DNA from: Ustilaginoidea virens
Taxonomy: Eukaryota > Ascomycota > Sordariomycetes > Hypocreales > Clavicipitaceae
DNA: 64,000 bases
Assembly (NCBI RefSeq): GCF_000687475.1
Contig: NC_057321.1
Span: forward strand, 124,001-188,000
Reading direction: 5' to 3'
Numbering within the stretch: position 1 is the first letter of the stretch; each line of letters opens with the position of its first letter. The translations under genes were made by a program, and so were the position numbers. Shown here piece after piece: positions 60,401 through 64,000 of this stretch. The notes under the pieces are model-generated. The model was not told the DNA's origin. It did not search any database and worked only from the letters and a program-made list of their open reading frames with translations.

Positions 60401-63336
60401 CTTCCACCTATCGTCATAGGAAATCCGTCAGCTATATTATCGATTCAGGCACCCCTCCATCAATAGGCTTACCAAATTGCTTCAATAGGCCGGATACAAT
60501 AAGGATATTAACCGCAATATCATCAAGAGAATCACCTATATATGCCATCAATACCAAATAAACGCAAAAGCACCTAGCCGATTCAAATTCACACTTAAGG
60601 ATAATAATACCAGCCAATTCAACTATAAGATTATTGTTAATATCCTTTATATTAATAATCGGCCGGTATTATATATTATAGATGCCGCTATAAGCTTCCA
60701 GGCAGCTAGGTTCTTTAATCTATAAAGATAGAAGGCCCAAGACGTTTAGAATGCCCTTAAGGAATACTAGATTAATACTTACCTTAGCCCACCGGATTAG
60801 ATAGTCTATAATGCCAGACCAAACTTTGCTTCTGCTAAATTCCATTACAATGCCCGGCTTTTATCTATTAATGTAGATAAAATCCCTATTGAAGCCTACC
60901 ACAGCATTAGTAAAGTCGAGAGATACCACGCCCTATTATACAGAGCCTATACCATTATAAATAAAGAAGTAGGCGACCTAATAACAAAAGAATAGAAATT
61001 ATAGCTTACTGTAAAGGCTGTCAACAATTCCGCTAGACCCAATAGTCTAGTGCCTACATTATTGGTCTTTAGTGTATATCCTCGACTTACGGATGACTCA
61101 CCCCCTAGCTTATCAGTATCACAACACGCCTTAACATTATAAAAGGCTACTAACGAAGCTAGGAAATGCCTCGCTAGACGCCAGGTTCGCAATGCCCTCG
61201 CCTAATGGAATGGCCCTAATACATAGCCTATCCACCGACTGCCCCTATAATCAGATATATGGGTATAGAGAGAAAAGGGTAGATAGCATAAGCCGTACTA
61301 GCTAATCAGCCTCGATAGTAAGATCTATATTATATAAATGCCTTACGGCCCTATTAAGTTCAGGTCAACAGTCATCAAGCTATATAACTACGACCTTAAT
61401 AGTAATCCCGCTACTAATGACCCTAAAGATATCGTCTACGCCGAAGGCCCGGCCCGCCCTAGTAGGCTAGAAGTCAGGATACCGGCTATAGCTATATCTG
61501 CAGCCGCGATATCATCGCCGACCCCTAACAGACTACCTACAGCCGCGATATTATTGTCGCCAACCCCTGACCCTAACCCAGCTAGGATACCAGCGTTACG
61601 GCCAGTATTACTATCACCAGCAAGGGTGGTATCTAACGTAATAATTAATAAGGACCAAAAAGAAGCTCTTATTAATACTATAGCTTCTAATACCGTCATC
61701 GATACCTCTTTCCTAACCGCTAAAGAGCAAGCCGACCTATAGTTTACTAGTTAATTACGCCAGGAAGGGAAGATAACAACCCTAGGAGCCCCCTTCGAAT
61801 AGTCTAACTATATAGAGGTAGAAACGTTATAGGCCTGCAATATATTCCGATTTATTACCTTTAATATCAGTAAATATAGAGCCCAACGTCTATTTAACTT
61901 ACGTATAGTACAAGAAATTAAGGGTAAAGGCATAGATACGCCCTATAAGAAATCACGACTCGTTATATAAGGCCATAATGATGATAAAAAGCAATTGATA
62001 TTAATTTAGTCCCCCATAATCCAACGGGCTAGTTAGCGGCTACTTATATTATTGGCCCTATTACTATAACGCTCTTACGGCTTATTCCTCTGGATACGTG
62101 ATATCACACAGGCTTACGTACAGTCATTAATTACCCTCAATCGGTCGATTATCGCCAAATTACCCAAGCAAATAGCCCACTAATATCCTGATAATACTAT
62201 CATAGAAGTAGTGAAGCCACTATACGGAATAGCTGAGGCAGGCACCCACTAGTAGGCGATATACTTCCGGCACCATCACAAGAGACTAGGCATAACTATA
62301 TCAATATATAACCCTTATCTATTAAGATCCGACGATACTGGCGATACTATATACTTCGGCATCGTAGGGATACAGACTAATGATACCCTTAGCCTTAGTG
62401 ACGATGCCTTCTTCCAATAGGAAGAATTAGAGCTTACTAAGGTAGGCTTTAACGCCAAGCCCAAGACAAAGCTATCACTAACCGTGCCCCTGATATTCAA
62501 TAGATACATATTGACGGCTAATAGTAATGGTATAATATTATACCAGAAAGGTCAAAGCAAGAAGATTATAACCATTAATAAGAATACGCCCACAGCCTAG
62601 CGTAATTATATCGAATAACGCGCTCGTAGCGCTTATATGGCTACGGTCTACCAACCTGAAGCCTCTTTTGACCTATCTTTCGCAGCACAATACTAATAAC
62701 CTAACCCTAACGATATCGCGAGGTTGAACAAGCGCCTTCAATAGCAGCACAATAACCAGGATCGTAGCTTGCGGTACATCAATCTGACCCTTACTATAGC
62801 CAAACTCTTTATATTTATTGATGGATCCTTTGCTAATAACAAAGATTTGAGCTCCCAGATTAGCTATATTATTATGCTAGGGAATAAAGAGGATAATCCT
62901 ACAGATAACGCTAATGCCTTCCTGCTGACCGGTAATATCGTCACTTACAGCTCTACAAAGAGTAAGCGTATAACGCGCAGCGCACTCGCTTTGGAGCTGT
63001 ATAGTATAGTGCAAGGGGTCGATATCGCATATGCGATAGGCACGACCCTCAACATGATTACCAGCAGGTTAGAACTACCAAAGATTCCTACAGTGGTATA
63101 CATAGATTCTTTTTCGTTGTACGAATGCCTTATCAAGCTAGGCACCACAAAAGAGAAGAGGCTCATAATAGATATTATAGCCTTGCAATAGTTATACGAG
63201 CGCCAGGAAATCTATAAGATTCGCTAGATTAATAGGAATGATAACCTCGCCGATGTAATGACTAAGGGAACGCCAAATAAAGCCCTTAAGACCTTCGTCA
63301 ACCGCAATCAGGCTGTTATACGTATAGAAGGGTAGG
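57430..63336 (+). pseudogene. family-A gag-pol (plus copy), stop-riddled
   Basis: In order on the plus strand: gag (IIIEALLSEKLN, about 57460); zinc knuckle CFVCNKLGY (about 59592); protease ILPDTGASGLL (about 60040-60075); integrase zinc region YRFRHPSINRL...CHQYQ (about 60435-60560) and core with IIDAAISFQAARF (about 60670-60710) and SISKVERYHALL (about 60905-60940); linker MPYGPIKFRS (61338-61742); RT with QSLITLNRSIIAKLP, VKPLYGIAEAG and a GIVGIQTND active-site box (about 62355-62385); RNase H FIDGSFANN...IDSFSLYECL (62769-63191) and a TKGTPNKALKTF end (to about 63300). Stops are almost all TAA/TAG. Longest open pieces are about 134-140 codons. Confidence 0.88.
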
Positions 63337-63638
63337 TAAAGAGGTCGGTCAATATCTGACTGCATTTAGGAGATATTGGTGATATCATGGGTGGCAAGTG
63401 TGTGGATTTTCCTATATTCAATGTTGCTGCATTTGCTGCTTTTACTGCGTTTACTATTGCCCCTTTATTTTGGCTGCGATATTCAACATACCGGCTGTAC
63501 GGTATGATGCTGCCGCGCGGCGCGACAACATTATCGGCGGCACAACCTGCCGAGACTGCGCCGCACTTTCTTTTCTATGTATGCGCCTTATATCCTAGCG
63601 ATTCCGATGTTTGCTTCTATAAAAAGAGAAGCTGCCAG

Positions 63639-63957
63639 TGTCGGAATCGCTGTCGCAAGGTGCCCAATTGGGCACATTGCGACGGATGTGCCGCGCATAC
63701 GATGTGGCCCCTTTTGCCCCTTTACCCCTATGCCCGGTAGGGCACGCGGGCAGCCCGGCCCGACCGCGCCGATGCACGTGACCACAGCACGCATAAAAAG
63801 GCCATATCGTGTAATTACTCTTTTACTTCCTTTCTTTCCTCTTAGTTAGTCAGTCATAATTAAAGAAGTAATCATACCTTTGACCGGTGACCCCACGGTA
63901 CATAATACCACGCGCGCAACCCTACGTACAACTGGGTACCCCTTGGTGAAACCAACA
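63639..63957 (+). repeat. 3' LTR of plus-strand family-A element
   Basis: 319 bp, TGTCGGAATCG...AACCAACA, followed by catac. Confidence 0.95.
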
Positions 63958-64000
63958 CATACTATATAGCCGGTATATTAAATATCGCAGCCAAAATAAA

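Larger units (their letters stand above)
56564..63957 (+). mobile_element. full-length family-A copia retrotransposon, plus strand, RIP-degraded
   Basis: 7394 bp with 319-bp LTRs at 56564-56882 and 63639-63957 and target duplication catac at 56559-56563 and 63958-63962. Inserted in a minus-strand member of its own family. Gene order gag (about 57430-59650), protease, integrase, RT, RNase H is recognisable but full of TAA/TAG. Paired LTRs differ by about a dozen transitions by eye. The polypurine-like aaaaagagaag precedes the 3' LTR. Confidence 0.95.
56076..64000 (-). mobile_element. family-A copia element, minus strand, interrupted and running off the window
   Basis: 3' LTR 56076-56416 followed by 147 bp of interior matching the equivalent 3' end of the nested copy (41283 onward). 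It is then interrupted by the plus-strand element (56564-63957) and resumes at 63963, where tatatagccggtatatt continues the interior found near 41430. The rest, including its 5' LTR, lies beyond 64000. Left flank pentamer is ccccg. Confidence 0.88.

Overview
The window is nuclear DNA of a filamentous ascomycete (Pezizomycotina). Protein genes are interrupted by short introns (50-67 bp) with GTAAGT-type donors and CTAAC-like branch sites, the gene families are fungal, and the transposable elements carry in-frame TAA/TAG codons where Gln or Trp is expected. That points to repeat-induced point mutation (RIP), i.e. CpA->TpA and TpG->TpA. The species cannot be fixed from the sequence.

Left part (1-20 kb), gene-bearing: the 3' part of an ArsB/NhaD-type anion permease (1-2272); a secreted LVIVD/choice-of-anchor-B type protein with a frameshift (3743-5153); a decayed aminoglycoside-phosphotransferase-like pseudogene with two nonsense codons and two frameshifts (7455-9239); a complete but dead Mutator-like (MULE) transposon with 112-bp terminal inverted repeats and a 9-bp target duplication (9713-12841); a 194-bp solo LTR; and an intact 1348-residue full-size ABCG transporter (15471-19578). 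The transporter's 3' end has been tandemly duplicated downstream.

Middle (20-31.5 kb): an AT-rich, gene-poor stretch with a 107-bp tandem repeat and another solo LTR, then a striking intact three-exon gene (24634-31466). It encodes a ~2239-residue secreted protein: signal peptide, WSC-like domain, about thirty 41-residue Thr/Pro-rich repeats, three eight-Cys PAN/apple-like modules and six YRC...CEG repeats. It looks like a cell-surface adhesin and is the best candidate in the window for an undescribed system.

Right part (31.5-64 kb): a graveyard of Ty1/copia LTR retrotransposons with no host gene that I can support. Three insertions are nested like Russian dolls and each has its own target duplication: family C (35366-55511, gttag) contains family B (37464-51751, tttct), which contains family A (40940-48349, cactg). 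At the right edge a plus-strand family-A element (56564-63957, catac) sits inside a minus-strand family-A element that runs off the window. An internally deleted family-A copy and several solo LTRs lie between. Differences between paired LTRs are nearly all RIP-type transitions. The intact ABC transporter and adhesin genes stand out against this mutated background.
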